A model generated the notes under the pieces. That model was not told where the DNA came from, searched no databases, and saw only the letters and a program-made list of their open reading frames with translations. This document shows, piece after piece, positions 1 to 12,096 of a stretch of DNA of 64,000 bases; position 1 is the first letter of the stretch; each line of letters opens with the position of its first letter. Source of the stretch: Rosellinia necatrix (lineage: Eukaryota; Ascomycota; Sordariomycetes; Xylariales; Xylariaceae); NCBI GenBank assembly GCA_021209875.1, contig JAGYVD010000009.1, forward strand, positions 620,001 through 684,000, in the 5' to 3' direction. The position numbers and the translations under genes were made by a program.

Positions 1-1840
1 GCTTAATATAACAGAGCGTGTGGTGTAATTGATATGTATCGTCAGATGTAGAAATAAAACGTGCCTGTTCGAGCCTCTACACATCTCTAATGTGGTTCAC
101 ACACATTTATCCTGGAATTCCGAAATGTAGGTTACCATAGATAACAGTTAGAAGAACCGTATCAGCCTTGCCATCTTCTTGACAACCTTCTCTGACAGTA
201 TTCCTGGTCTAGTTAAGTTATAATTATGTTTTCCCGTAAGTGACTGTTGTGCGGCTGTATTCCGACTGGGATTTAACTAGTTTGGATTGGACCGGGAAAG
301 CGTTAGGCATCTGTTTCCCTTGCGGTAAGTATCGATCATTATTAACGCGCAGTATACTGGTAATGGCGTAGTAATTTGCTGTGATGCAAGAATGGACCAG
401 GTAATTCATCGGTTGGAAAATCTCATTGGTCTCATGGGTACCAACGACAGCGATCTATGGCTGGTAAGAATTGAATTAACTAGTTAGCAGGTATTCTAGG
501 TGGCGAGCTACGTATATAATATGTACAGAGATCATACCGGCCGACGATCTTCCCGATCGGGTCGTAATGACCGCGTCATGACTTTATCGGGGGCACTGTA
601 ACAGTAGACACGAGGCTCACATAACAAGGCTATCGGTTCCTTCGTAGCATTTGTGATTCATGTCCTATGACGCCAAGGCCCGCTTGTGGCGGTCATACCG
701 TGACAGTGTATAATTAAGTGGGTGCAAACGGCTAGGTATGGTGGTATTTCAGTATAGTGTTGCGTTCCTGTTCCGCAACACTGCGGCTATGTGTGAGTGT
801 AACGTGCGAATGGAAATATCAGGGCCTTGTTTTCTAGGTACAGGATCATGATGGTATATGATCTATTCCAAGGGCAGCATCATCCCCTTATACCTCGGGT
901 ACTAGTTTCTAGGGATTCCGGTTCGTAGAACATGCTCCTCGGAACCAAGGGAGCCTATACTTAAATATGATGCAGCATGAGGCATCAAACCTGCTGATAT
1001 CTACTGTTTTCAAACACATGCAGGTGATCTTACGGGAGCGCTAGGGCCTATACTTCTATCTCTCCCCCTCTTTGCTTTTTTCTTTATTTTTATAACATGA
1101 AATAAACTAAGGCGGATGGGCTAAACATGCGCGCATATAATTAATCGCCGCGATATTTAATGAATTTCGTTTCTTAAGCCTAAATAATAGCATGTAGAGA
1201 AGATGCAGATTTCTAAGCAGAATATAACATATGACCAGCTCTAGTTACTAAAGATATTATTTGCGGAAAACCTAAACAATTCCCTCGCATGAATATTAGT
1301 GAATGCGTGCCTTCGGCGGGGTTTAATTTGGCGGGGAAGAGTGTTGCTTGTTGAGAGGTGTCTAAGGTTACGTTGACTCGGGGTCGCATAATGTTGAATC
1401 ACTTCAAAATCCGTACAATATATTCGTAAGTAAATGTGATGAATGCGCCAGAGTATCCGGGTTGCTTTTTAAGTCAAATTCAAGCCATATTGTATGCAGC
1501 AATGTATGCGGGGCTCATGCCCTGGAGCCTCAATGTTACGTTTATCAATTAAAATTGTGTAATAAACAGTGACTTGTTGTATAGCATAATAGCTATATTC
1601 TTCAAATAACTTGGAAAGAACCTTATCTTAATAACGATTTCTGAACGGGCTTGGGTTACATGGCGTGGCTCTATTTTTTGGCTGTGATTGTGGTTGTGCT
1701 CAGATTGGAGTGGCTTGGGGCAGTTATTCCCACGAAGATCCTCCTTAGTGTCGCTAAAGCCCATGCCTAGACGTATTGTTAGATGTGCGGTTTTCACCCC
1801 CCACCAATGCTTCGACTTACAACGAGAGCTCTATCCCTTC
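1..1840. other. gene-free AT-rich spacer
   Basis: No coding region could be supported on either strand: open frames are short, begin mostly at non-ATG codons and show no recognisable domain. Composition is AT-rich with scattered A/T runs, for example around 1070-1100. Confidence 0.6.
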
Positions 1841-2797
1841 TCAACTGCTGGCAGCTATGACACCGGAGGAGAGGATCTGGCCACCGAGGCCAGAGCCACC
1901 ATTGCCGGTGCCACCGCCTCCGAAGCCACCGCCGCCACCGCCGCCGTGGTGCCTATCCCATTCGCGTAGGTGAGGATCCATGAAATAAAGGAGATCATCA
2001 TCGGCCTCAGGGTCCTCCTCAGTGTCCTGGGGGGTATTCTCCTGCCCCTCCTCGTCTTCCTGGAGGCGGTTCTGGCCAGACCCCTCCCCTGAATCCTGGC
2101 GTTGTTTCTTTCGGCCATTCTGCTTGGCTTCTGTCTTCCGCTTTCTTTTCGTGGGGACAGGGACTGGAGAATTATGTTAGCGATCGCTATCCTAACAATT
2201 ATTTGAGAATTTTTTTTTTTTTTTTGGAAATGGCCATAGTTGCACTTTCTTGCCCTAACATAGAAAGAAACCTAGAAGTGGACAATAGCATAGAAAAAGG
2301 GTTTCCAAATCACTTACTACCGTAATGAAGTTTGAGAGGGTCGGATGACCCTCTGAAACCGTGCGAGCTACGAAGGTGCCCTAGGATTGCATTGAACGTC
2401 GGGCTTTCGTGATTGCAGCCGTCATTCGTACAATGGTAATGGCCTAAGGCCATTAGCTGCTGGTACCGACCCGCGGTATGAAAATAGGAGTTGTGGGAGC
2501 TAATGCTGTGGCGTGTGTCCGCCATCTCCCGATTGCAGGGCACGCCGTCCCTTAGCCTCCGGCAGACATATCTGCCATTGGTGTCTAGAAAATAAAAAAG
2601 TTAGCATATCCTAGAAAAAACAGTTCGCCGATGTGGTAGTCGGTACTATGCGCTGATCGGCGTTGTGAGAGGGGATCACTATCGTGGCCATGTGATCAAT
2701 ATTAACTAGGGCGGGGATTAAACTTACAGAACACGCCATCGGCGGTCTGGCGGGACACACCCGTCAGATTCTGACGCCCGTTCTTTGTCGGCGGCAT
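1841..2797 (-). CDS. small C2H2-like zinc-finger nuclear protein
   Basis: A three-exon model, complement of 2728-2797, 2318-2584 and 1841-2163, gives 219 residues. The start ATG (2797) opens MPPTKNGRQN. Donors GTAAGT and acceptors TAG/CAG keep one frame through both introns (143 and 154 nt; the second has a long T run). Residues ~25-60 hold Cys/His pairs. Residues ~70-95 carry a C-x4-C-x12-H-x4-H finger (CTNDGC ... HLRSSH). The third exon begins with a basic nuclear-localisation-like stretch (KRKRKTEAK, then RKKQR), continues into an acidic Glu/Asp-rich segment and ends in a Gly-rich tail. A DNA- or RNA-binding nuclear role is inferred from the layout only. No named ortholog was recognised, and the nearest gene on the right is 2.6 kb away. 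Confidence 0.6.
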
Positions 2798-3062
2798 AGT
2801 GTAGTGTAGAGAAGGCGGAATGAGGGATGGAGGAGGGAGAGATGGTAATGATGGTTGACGCTCCTCGTTGTGCTGTGGGTTGAGGAGAAGACAAGGGAAT
2901 ACTCAATAAAAAAGACAAGTACCTTGTCTAACTAATTCCCAGGACCAATCAGGCCCTGGGAATATACAATCACCCCTAGGTGAGCTATCCAATAGCTACA
3001 CCCACCCTAAGGCGGGATAACTGGGCAGCTCACCTAGCCCACTGCATACCATACCCAGATAG

Positions 3063-3215
3063 CCAGCCTACCATGTACCTAGGTATTTATAAGGCCTGCC
3101 ACCAAGTAGGTAGCAGGCCCGCAACCAGGAGAGATATCTGCAGCACTGGCCAGCACAGGGCCGGCAACCGGCGTTCACTCTGCACCACGCGGTCTGTGCC
3201 GGCCGACGGATAGTG
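3063..3215. repeat. diverged repeat, copy 1 of tandem pair
   Basis: This stretch starts CCTACCATGTACC and contains GTAGCAGGCCCGCAACCAG. It is clearly homologous to the block that begins ~180 bp downstream and shares its order of landmarks. No coding frame is supported in it. Confidence 0.55.
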
Positions 3216-3245
3216 CCTAGGTTCTTTTCCATGGTAGTATACGCA

Positions 3246-3430
3246 TCCAACCTACCATGTACTCAGGTATATAGAAGCAAGGCCCTCTATATTAGAAGAC
3301 CTGCTACTAAGCAAGTAGCAGGCCCGTAACCAGAAGGGAATACCTGTAACACTGACCGGCATAGAGTTGGTGGTCGTCTTTCAGGGGGCACCACGTGCTT
3401 TATGCCAGCCCATGGGCAGCAACCAGATTC
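3246..3430. repeat. diverged repeat, copy 2 (C-to-T rich)
   Basis: Second copy of the 3063-3215 block. It repeats CCTACCATGTAC, then GTAGCAGGCCCGTAACCAG and a matching CACTGxCCxGCAxAGxG section. Many differences from copy 1 are C/T or G/A transitions, as expected of repeat-induced point mutation in ascomycetes. Confidence 0.5.
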
Positions 3431-5187
3431 TGGGCTATTGTAGTGCAGTCGGTCTACAATGACAAGGGCTAGTTAGTGGGAGCTGGAGACGTTCTTCAAG
3501 GACGGGGGAATAACCGTACCAAAGCGGCCTGGCAACCTGGAGCCCAATCAGGGACCCTCTGCGAAGGAACGTTGAAAAGGCCACAACCAACGCGAACATA
3601 ATCGTCCCCAGTAATAAAGTCAAAGCGTCTCCATATTACTTATTAACACATTGTTGAAAGGGAACATTCGGGACGACAAGTTGTAGAGCTCCAGCTCAAG
3701 GAGGCGAGGAGGGCATTTTGGCAATGCTTGATAGACTTAATAGACTTGGTAGGCTTGATGAGTAGAGCCGAGTATACGATCCTCTTTCTGAGACACCTGA
3801 ATTAGTTAGCGGGCGGGATTAGCGGAACGAGTGCAGTTCCTTTGGATTTGTTTACTTAGGGACAACAGATCGTATTATTTCGCGCTTCTCCTTGTCAAGC
3901 AAATGTGAAGCACAAATTCGACAAGCAATCGTGCCGAGAAGCACATAGGCAAAGCAAAGGAGGGCAGTTGTTGGTAGCAAGTTGTTGGTTGACGTGATGT
4001 TGAAGCACAGAATGGTGAGGTTGAAGTTAGGTGGAGAGATGAGTAAGGCAAGTGGGTTTGGGGAAGCCAAGAAGATAATTCAAGGGAACTAGAATTACTA
4101 GCGTGGTATCGGGCAAACCTCGGATATACCTCGGTACGATAGGCTCGGATAGCTATGCAAATACAACTATGACGTAGATAACACTTAGAAGGCTACATTT
4201 CCATTCAGTATGGGCAGGGATCCGAAAGTAATTCAATAATTTTGTTCTAATACTAAGCTCAGACTAAGCAACATGAACATGGCGGGAAGTGGCATCAGTG
4301 AGGTTTTAATAGAAATGGTGTCTAAATAGCATTATACTTAAACTAGACAATAATATGAGGTTGTTGTAACCAGGCCTATTATATTTATTCAGTCCTCTTG
4401 ACATTGATTTCGTATAGTTAATGGGTAGATCGAGAACTATCTTACATCAGTCAACATGTTGTTTCCTTGAAACCGGCCGAGTTAGAATAAATGGGCTTCG
4501 GGAATTAGTACAATAATCAATAATAGTTGCAGTTGAATCTCAAGTATATAGTTAGTCTCCCAGCCCTCGATGTGAGGCTATCATAAATGCTGTTATGGAA
4601 GAGCTAATTTAGACACCTATTGCCAGAGTGGTATGGGCACATAACATCTGCCTCCCTAGGTAGGTAACCCAGTTGCTAATAAGTAAGCACACAATAGGTG
4701 GGCTTGGCAATGATATGCTTGGGTATCTGGTTAGCTTGAAGTCGAAGAGCCTGTGGCAGCTACCAGGGTTTAGGGATACTGATGTGTCTCCTGTTGGCCA
4801 AGCTTTGCGACCGAGGGTAAGGGTAGCTGGGCTAAAAAAAGAAGCCAGGGTCGCCTAGGTTAGACTATATACTATTGACGTATTAACACTGGCGTTTTGT
4901 TATTTCGGGTGAGCGGCCGAAATTAACTCTGAGAAAAGGCAAAGAAAGCCCTCTGAGGTTGAAATCCAGAATCTATCCTGGCTCATACATGTCTAAATAG
5001 AACAAGGTGCTCAGTAGGTAGGTAGGTACCTAGGTATTGGCACAATGGGGAACAATGTGTAAGCAGATAGGTAATTACCAAAGTACCCGCATGTGCTTGT
5101 GAAGATGATTATAAATTAGGTGCCTAGCCAACACCTTATCCGATAAGCCCCTCCAAGCCCGTCCGGTACAAGCACTGCCACTGCAAG

Positions 5188-5310
5188 CAGGTACCTACCT
5201 AGTAGTAGTAATATTAACGTCTAGTCTAGGTGTCTGACAGGTACCTACCTAGGTAGTGACCTACCTGCAGATTACCTACCTAGGTAGGTACCTACCTACC
5301 TACCCCTCCA
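5188..5310 (+). repeat. GGTACCTACC-flanked element, copy A
   Basis: This element is built of a palindromic GGTACCTACCTAG end, a (GTA)n tract, a unique core ATTAACGTCTAGTCTAGG followed by TGTCTGACAG, and a second GGTACCTACCTAGGTA end. More CTACC tracts follow up to 5310. The core recurs as the reverse complement at 15314-15402. It lies 78-200 bp before the Tsr4 start codon, so it is in the promoter or 5' UTR. Confidence 0.7.
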
Positions 5311-5387
5311 ACGCCGATAAGAAGAAAAAGTTGCGACAGGGTCCAACAGATCGCTTGCTCGCCGACCACGACGACCTAAGAGTGAGC

Positions 5388-6838
5388 ATGGCGCCTTACG
5401 ATAGCGACTCGTCGGCGGGCGAGGAGGACGAATTCACAGAGACCAATGTGCTTTTAGGGTACACGTCGAAAGACCCGGGAGATGACTCCATAAGTCGCCT
5501 GGGAGGGCGACCTGTAAGTTCCACCCCGCTCGCGATGAAGATGAATGAACATGGAAGACGATGCGCGCCCGGGGGACTTACACGAGCCGGCTATAGGACT
5601 GGCTGGACCCGGAGACCCCGCCCTCGGCAGCCCTGGCGCGGTGCGCGATCTGCAAGGACCTCATGGTTCTCCTCCTCCAACTGAACGGCGAACTGCCGGG
5701 CAGGTTCCCCGGCCACGAGCGGCGCCTCTACGTCTTCGTGTGCCAGAGGAAGAGCTGCCGGAGGAGGGATGGGAGCATACGCGCGCTGCGGGGCCTGCGG
5801 GTTGCGCCGGGGAGCAAGACCGTGGCCCTGGACAACGAGAGGGAGGAGAAGAAGAAGAAGAAGAAGGAAGAGAGGCCAGAGCCGAAGGGCGAGCCCAAAC
5901 CTCCTAGTAACCTGGGCGAGACGCTGTTTGGCGCAAAGACGTTAGGAGACTCGTCGGGGGCGAATCCGTTTGCGACATCCAGTTCCAGCCGCGCGCCGAC
6001 ATCGAGCAATCCCTTTGCGAGCGCGAGCAATCCATTCGGCACACCCAAGCCCGCCGTGGGAACCACTAGCCGTGCACCAGAAAATGGCGAAAAGAGCGAG
6101 GACGAACAAGTAGAGGTGCTGCCGAAGACATTCGCCGAGACACTGTCCCTCAACAACCCACAGCCCGGCATCCCGCAGACACCCCCCGAGCCCTGGCCCC
6201 CAGAGTCCTCGCAGCCGAGGCCGTACCCGATCTCCTACCTATCTGACGCCGAGTACGAGACGCTGGACCCCACGCCACCGCCAGTACCCCAGGCCACTAC
6301 TAAGATGGACATCGACGATGGCGGCGGCGGCGGCGGCGGCGGCGGTGGTAAGGAGGACAAGGAGGTGTTCGAGTCGACGATGGACGCCGCGTTCCAGCGG
6401 TTCGCGGACAGGCTGGCGCAGAACCCCGAGCAGTCGATCCGCTACGAGTTCGCCGGCGCGCCGCTGCTGTACTCCAAGACGGACGCGGTCGGCAAGGCGC
6501 TCGCGCCCCTCTCGCAGGCCGACGGTACCGCCGCCGCCGTCGCCGTCTCGGGCGGTGGCGGCGGCGTGGGGGCCAAGGGCATGCCGCGCTGCCCGAACTG
6601 CGGCGGCCCCCGCACGTTCGAGGTCCAGCTCTGCCCCTTCGCCATCCAGGAGCTCGAGGCCGAGGACGACCTGTCCCTCGACGGCATGGAGTGGGGCACC
6701 ATCATCGTCGGGGTCTGCGAGCGCGACTGCCAGGCGAGGGGCGTCGGCGAGGGCCAGGCCGGGCACCTCGAGGAATGGGCCGGCGTCCAGTGGGAGGAGA
6801 TGGGTCCCGCCGCCCCCGGTGGCGGGAGGAGGTCGTGA
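5388..6838 (+). CDS. TSR4: PDCD2/Tsr4 family ribosome-biogenesis protein
   Basis: Two exons, 5388-5513 and 5597-6838 (GTAAGT...TATAG, 83 nt, phase 0), give 455 residues. Tsr4/PDCD2 proteins are cytoplasmic dedicated chaperones of ribosomal protein uS5 (Rps2) needed for 20S pre-rRNA processing. The N-terminal half shows VLLGYTSKDP, then DWLDPETPPSAALARCAIC, LLLQLNGELPGRFPGHERRL and a C-x2-C ... C-x4-C zinc-binding set (Cys58, 61, 91, 96). The C-terminal half is the PDCD2_C domain with PRCPNCGGPRTFEVQLCP and GVCERDC. Between them lie a Lys/Glu run, a Ser/Thr/Pro-rich linker with NPFA-type repeats and a run of nine Gly (about residue 285), longer than in yeast. The start fits the family N-terminus. 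Opposite-strand frames over 5728-6978 are GC-rich shadows. Confidence 0.9.
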
Positions 6839-7946
6839 GAATAGTAAGCATATCGTTTGGTAGCGAAAGAGGTTGGTATAGCGTCTAGATAAGCGATGTA
6901 TCCCATGTAGGATGGCGATTGGGTAATCGCGTGATGATAGGGGGCATGAAAATGGGGTGGTAGTGGTAGCATTTTCATCTCGACCTTAAGAACGGTTGAG
7001 CCTGGTCGCTGACCGTTAAAGAGAATATATATTCTTCTTTACCTATCTTCATCCATATCGATTATATCCAGACGAGCACCATACGGCTGATCTACAAACT
7101 GCTTTGGCTCAACATATATATGTGGGTGCAGGTACCTCGATTTCCGTTTCTGAGCCCAGATATGAAACCTTTAGTCTACTTTGCGACTTCCCGTCAACCA
7201 TGAAATGCGCATCACAATTCCAGGCCGCCAGGTCTCGTCAAGATGGGCCGTGGCATCGAGCCATGCGACCCGACGCGCGAGGATGAACATGCTTTCTGTG
7301 TGTGACTCGTTACATACAATTTGTTGAAATATCTTTCACAATGTGGCAGTGTGATGTATGCTATAGATACATCACTTTCAGCAGAGGCTAGTGCGTGATT
7401 GAAGGTAGGGGCCATCCGAGTTGCAAACTGTCGACTTAAGACGAATCGATAAAATGTGGAATAGAGTCTGAAATTGGTTGCGGCATAAGACCCTTCTCAT
7501 AAAAGGGTATTTTAATGTACTGCAAAAGGATAATTGTTCCAATAAATGATGGCCTGCATGACTTATAGGGTAAAAAAACCGTACCTAAACATTGACCGAC
7601 AAGGCCGTGGATGTGCACCTCTAAGTTTGAAAGACTCTTCGCAAAGGGTGATGCGGCACGGAGGCCTTATGGAGACCACGCGATGTTTGAATACGTTCTG
7701 CTGCGACGGTCGTTATCGACCAACCTTTCGATGCCAAAGATTTGTTTATTTCATTTCTTTCTTCCAGCTCGCTCGTGACCGTGCTCTACGGGCCGTGGGC
7801 TACTAGCTGTGTTGAATGCACGAAAACATCATCTCAGGTCTTGAGCTGTAAGATAGTTTCCCCCAACGCCATGAACCGGATTTTGTCACCCTCTTTGTAT
7901 AAAACCCCAACCTTATACCCCAACCCCCCCCCAGGAACCAACGATA
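6839..7946. other. spacer between Tsr4 and eIF3k (convergent)
   Basis: About 1.1 kb between the 3' ends of two convergent genes. Short frames such as 7546-7806 have no family resemblance and no splice-consistent extension. Nothing else is supported. Confidence 0.5.
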
Positions 7947-8944
7947 TTATGCTGTTTCTTCCCAAGCCCGACGGATTACCCTTGCGAACATGTCTACGTT
8001 CACGTCTTCGCGAACCTCTGACTTCTTCGCCTCATTCTCGGGGTTCTTGGGGAGCTTGACTAGACCGCCCTCGATAGCCCAGCCGGCGGTCTCGGTTATG
8101 AACTTGTGCGCGGCGTCGCCGTCCATACCGAGCCACTGTTCCAGAATGGGGAGGTCTATCTCTCGATAGGAATGGCTGACAAGCGAAGCGATGCGTACCC
8201 GCACAAGTTCTTCGAAGCCCTCGATATCGGTTGTCAGATCCGCGTACAGATCATCCGAGTCTAACGTAGCCCAGAAGCGCGCATACTGAGCACCTTGTAG
8301 CTGATCGTTTAGCAGCCGCAGTTTTCCAACGGCCTCGGGAAGCTCCTCGTTGCGGGTGTTTGCGGGAGCGAGAACGGATGGTGGGATGAGGTGGAGGGCG
8401 AGGGAAAATTGTGGCGAGGGGAAGCAGGTCAGCGCCTTGACGAGGATGTTGGTTATGACCTCATCTTTGACACGATCTGGGTTGAGCTGATATCTGATCA
8501 CACGTACAAGGTCATGTCAGCAAAGAGAACCCAAGCCGCGGGCGTAAAGTGCACGGGCGACAGAAGGAGACGAAGACATCCCCAGCTGGGTCAGAGATAG
8601 TGCCGCTTGTGTCTTCAGGACAGCGGGGTCGACGAGACCCCGGAGCCGGTCAGGTAATAGGAAACGTGTAGATAAATCGTCATCCCAACGATAGGTGAAT
8701 ATGATCCGGGCAGAGAGGCTCCCCTCGAGATCCGCCGACAGGCATACAACGAGGGGGGACGCCAGATGCGGAAGACTCACAGTTTTAACAGTGTCCGGTT
8801 GGCGTTGGAGTCGGTGTATCTGTTCTCGCACTGGTGGCGCACGTATTCCTCCAGGTTGCCCACAGCCTCGGGATTGTAGCGTTCGAGGCCATTGATGATG
8901 GTGTTTATCTCGTCGGGGCGCTCCCGGGGGTCTTCGGAATCCAT
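7947..8944 (-). CDS. translation initiation factor eIF3 subunit k
   Basis: Two exons, complement of 8781-8944 and 7947-8493, encode 236 residues. The 287-nt intron runs from GTGAGT to GATCAG, and the codon for Leu55 is split across it. eIF3k is a PCI-domain subunit of the eIF3 complex that supports 40S recruitment of mRNA. Exon 1 carries the typical start, with INGLERYNPE, LEEYVRHQCEN and NRTLLKL. Exon 2 continues YQLNPDRV and VITNILVKALT and ends with the PCI/winged-helix segment (residues ~175-225: EQWLGMDG, GWAIEGGLVKLP). Length agrees with fungal eIF3k (~220-250). The open frame on minus inside the intron (8517-8831) is read as intron because exon 1 joins exon 2 exactly at the conserved LLKLYQ junction. 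It lies 576 bp downstream of iPGM on the same strand. Confidence 0.9.
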
Positions 8945-9520
8945 CTTGACGTGGCGTGGGTGATCGCGAGCTTTCTTGACGATGGTCGGAAGGGCATCAA
9001 AATTCGTCGTGTGGTGGTTGGTGGTGGGGCAGTTTGATGTGTGCCAGATTTCGAATTGCCTAACTTACTTACTTTAAAGGTTGTGGGCATAAGTACCTCT
9101 AGGTCATCACCTGGGCGTAGAGGTACTGGCCGGCCGTAGCGGTGCTGGCTGGGTCGCTGTGGGCTGTGCATATACGTTTATCCGGTATGGCCACTCGCTT
9201 TTGAATGCCGGATATATGAATTTTGGGGCTTAGGCAGTGTTGCCCACATGCCGCGGGGACACCAAAGACCCATTCCATATAAGCCACCTGGATGGGCCGT
9301 AACTAGATGGGGAGAACCTATCTGACTTACTTATCTGCAGGTAACAGGTAATAAACCGGGGGACATTTTCATCGATGCGGTGGGAGGTTTATGCTGGGAG
9401 TAAGTGCGCTCTTAATTGTGAATCTTGCGTTTTGGTATCTCTACAACTCTCGTGTAATCATCTACTGAATCTATCCCGAACTCTTGAAACGAATCTATTC
9501 GTTAACCTCGGTCTCCCTGT
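8945..9520. other. eIF3k promoter / iPGM 3' region
   Basis: 576 bp between two genes in the same direction. No gene, RNA or repeat was recognised. Confidence 0.5.
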
Positions 9521-11129
9521 CTACGCCTTAACCAAGAGAGATCGGCCTGTCATGTCTTCTGGCACGGGCAAGCCCATGGCGGTGAGGATCGTGGGCGCCA
9601 CATCGCCGAGGACCCCTTCATCCGTCTTCTTCAACGACCAGCCGGCGGGGGCATTGTCCATGATAAACGGCACCTTGTTGGTGGTGTGCGATGTCTTAGG
9701 CTTGCCATCAGGGAACTTCATCTCCTCGGCGTTGCCGTGGTCGGCTGTGATAAAGAGTATATAGCCCTCCTTCCGACAGGCGTCACGGATCACTCCGATG
9801 GCTTTGTCGGTAGCCTCACAGCCGATGATAGCGGCTTCATACACGCCGGTGTGGCCAACCATGTCGGGAGGAGCGAAGTTGTTCATGACAAAAGGGAATT
9901 CCTGCTCGGCAAGTCGCTTGGCGACCTGCGTCGCGACACCCGCGGCAGACATTTCGGGGGCCTTGTCGTAGGTAGGGACACTCCTATTCGAAGGCACGAG
10001 ATCTTGGGACTCGTCTCGTATCTCGAGAGCGAAAACTTTCTCGACACCTCCGTTGAAAAAGAAGGTGACGTGGGCGTACTTCTCCGTCTCGGCAATGTGG
10101 ACCTGCTTAACTTCTTGCTTGCCAAGCCACTCGGCAAGCACATTGTCCATGCGCTGTGGCTCAAACGCGATGTCGAAGGGGTAATCGACCTTGTACTGCG
10201 TCATGGTAACCAGGTGGATCTTAGGGTAGGGGAAGTCGGGCCGGGGGGAGCGGTCGACATCTCCGAGCAATTGGGTAATTTGCCGGGCACGGTCGGATCG
10301 GTAGTTGAAGAAGAAAACCTCATCGTCATCCTTTATGCGACCCTCGTCGCCGCCGACGATAATAGGTTTGAGGAACTCGTCGTTTTCGCCCTTTTCATAG
10401 CGCTCCTTGACAGTTTGGACGGGGTCTGAGCTTTGTTCACCCTCGCCGAGGATCATCCCCTTCAAAGCGATCTCGACTCGCTCCCATCGCTTATCCCGGT
10501 CCATGGCATAGTACCGACCGACAACAGTGGCGATCTGACCAATGCCGATTTCCTGGGTCTTTTGAACAAGCTCCTCCATATAGCCTGCGCCGGACTTGGG
10601 GTCGGTATCACGACCATCACCGAAGAAATGAATGTAGACCTTGGGGACACCAGCAGCCTTGGCTGCCTCGAGGAGAGCGTATAGATGAGTTTGTTTTGCG
10701 TGCTGACGGCCGTTAATGGCGTCCCATGCGGCATAGAAGAGCGAGACTTACCACACCGCCGTGGGAGACAAGTCCACACAAGTGCAGGCGGCCATTACCA
10801 TTTTTGGCTCTTTCCAAGACCTCACGAATCACCTCGTTCTTGCCAAACTGGCCCTTCTTGATAGTTTGGTCGATGCGGACAACGTCTTGCCAAACAACAC
10901 GACCAGCGCCGATGTTCAAGTGACCGACTTCCGAGTTGCCCATCAGCCCCTCGGGCAGACCGACGGCAAGCGAGGAGGCTTCCAGCTCGGCAAAACCTGT
11001 GGTGCTCTTGGAGAGCTCGTCCATCACGGGCGTTTTCGCATTGGTAATGGCATCGCCATGACTGTCGGCGGTGGGGATTCCCCAACCGTCAATGACAATC
11101 AGACACGCTTTTTGAGACGGGGTAGGCAT
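9521..11129 (-). CDS. 2,3-bisphosphoglycerate-independent phosphoglycerate mutase
   Basis: Two exons, complement of 10752-11129 and 9521-10702, with a 49-nt intron (GTAAGT...TCAG) in phase 0, encode 519 residues, the usual iPGM length. The enzyme interconverts 3- and 2-phosphoglycerate in glycolysis and uses two metal ions (Mn or Co). Visible elements are CLIVIDGWG with a metal-binding Asp14, the phosphoserine loop GLMGNSEVGHLNIGAGR with Ser66, the HAKQTHLYALLEAA and HFFGDGRDTDP blocks, NYRSDRARQ, DMVGHTG and the metal-binding TADHGNAE near the C-terminus. The start was chosen at MPTPSQKACLIV, where family similarity begins. The frame stays open for 58 more codons to an ATG at 11303, so a longer N-terminal form is possible. 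The gene is divergent from Med9 with ~970 bp between starts. Confidence 0.93.
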
Positions 11130-12096
11130 CCCAAGGTTATGTTTTACATCCAAGACAAAGGACGATTGATCGAGTTGGATAGGGAATAAAAATGCTCGGG
11201 GAGTGCGTGATTTAGGATCGAGTAGGACTAGCAAAAAGGGCTGTTCGACGCGGTCGATGATCGGAGCTACATAGATGCGGGATGGAATGGTGGGGGATCC
11301 CATGAATTTTTCTGACGTTGGAGTACCTCAGTACATCCGTTGATTGTACCTCCATGCCCCGCGCCATCTACGCTATATAGATATTTACAAGACCTTATCT
11401 CCTTCTAGGTGTCTGCAAAGCTACATGAGAAGTAATGACTAATTTGGGAGAATATCGCTCGGAAATACACCGAATTATTTGTTCGTTCATTCGCGTCTTT
11501 GCGGCGAAGGGCACCACGGAACGACATACCTAAGTAAAGCCTACATATCGAGATATATACTTCAATCGCATGTCCAGACCTACCCCTCCAAAGCCAGCTT
11601 TGCAGGCTGAGTTAGTTTGACGTCAAGGTAGCGGGTCTTACTTAAGTGCGACCTGCGGACAGGGGTCTCGGTCGCGCGACCCCCATTTCCACACGCGTGG
11701 AATTCTTTCCTAGCTCCAAAGCCCAGCCGGCATTTAAGGTTCTCGTTCTCGTCGTCCTTCGCTTTGTCCCTGTGAACAGAATACGAACCACGAAACCTAC
11801 TAGGCAGTTTCAATGCTGAATCCTCAACACGCTCTTTTTTAGCATAACTTCCCCTCGTTTGTCTGGCCGCCTCTCCATTTCCGCAGCGACCAACCGCTGA
11901 ATCCTCACTACCACCAGCCGCCCAGCCAGCATCGTCCAAATTGAGGGCCTCTCCCACATGCTGCCGTTCGCTTAGAAGACCATATTTGCATCCAACTGAA
12001 GGCCGCGGTCCTCCTCGCCGGGCCCAGAGACCGACTACGCCGTCACGAAAGCAAAACACCACACACACACACACATACACCGGCCCAAAAAAAAAA
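11130..12096. promoter_or_regulatory. divergent iPGM / Med9 upstream region
   Basis: Shared intergenic region of two divergently transcribed genes. It contains an (AC)n run at ~12056-12077 and an A run directly before the Med9 ATG. The long minus-strand frame over 11580-12764 is a shadow of the GC-rich Med9 gene. No binding site is assigned. Confidence 0.5.

Larger units (their letters stand above)
2798..5187. other. gene-poor spacer with degenerate repeats
   Basis: Apart from the repeat pair at 3063-3430 and a GTAGGTAGGTAGGTACC tract at 5013-5030, no gene is supported here. The 72-codon hydrophobic frame on minus at 3852-4070 starts at TTG and is not accepted. It serves as the divergent upstream region of the zinc-finger gene and the Tsr4 gene. 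Confidence 0.5.

Noticed and set aside
3852..4070. 72-codon hydrophobic minus frame
   Set aside because: TTG start, no homologous features, in AT-rich decayed sequence.
8517..8831. 104-codon minus frame inside the eIF3k intron
   Set aside because: Exons on both sides join exactly at the conserved LLKLYQ site without it; no similarity seen.
9686..10429. 247-codon plus frame
   Set aside because: Antisense shadow of iPGM exon 2.
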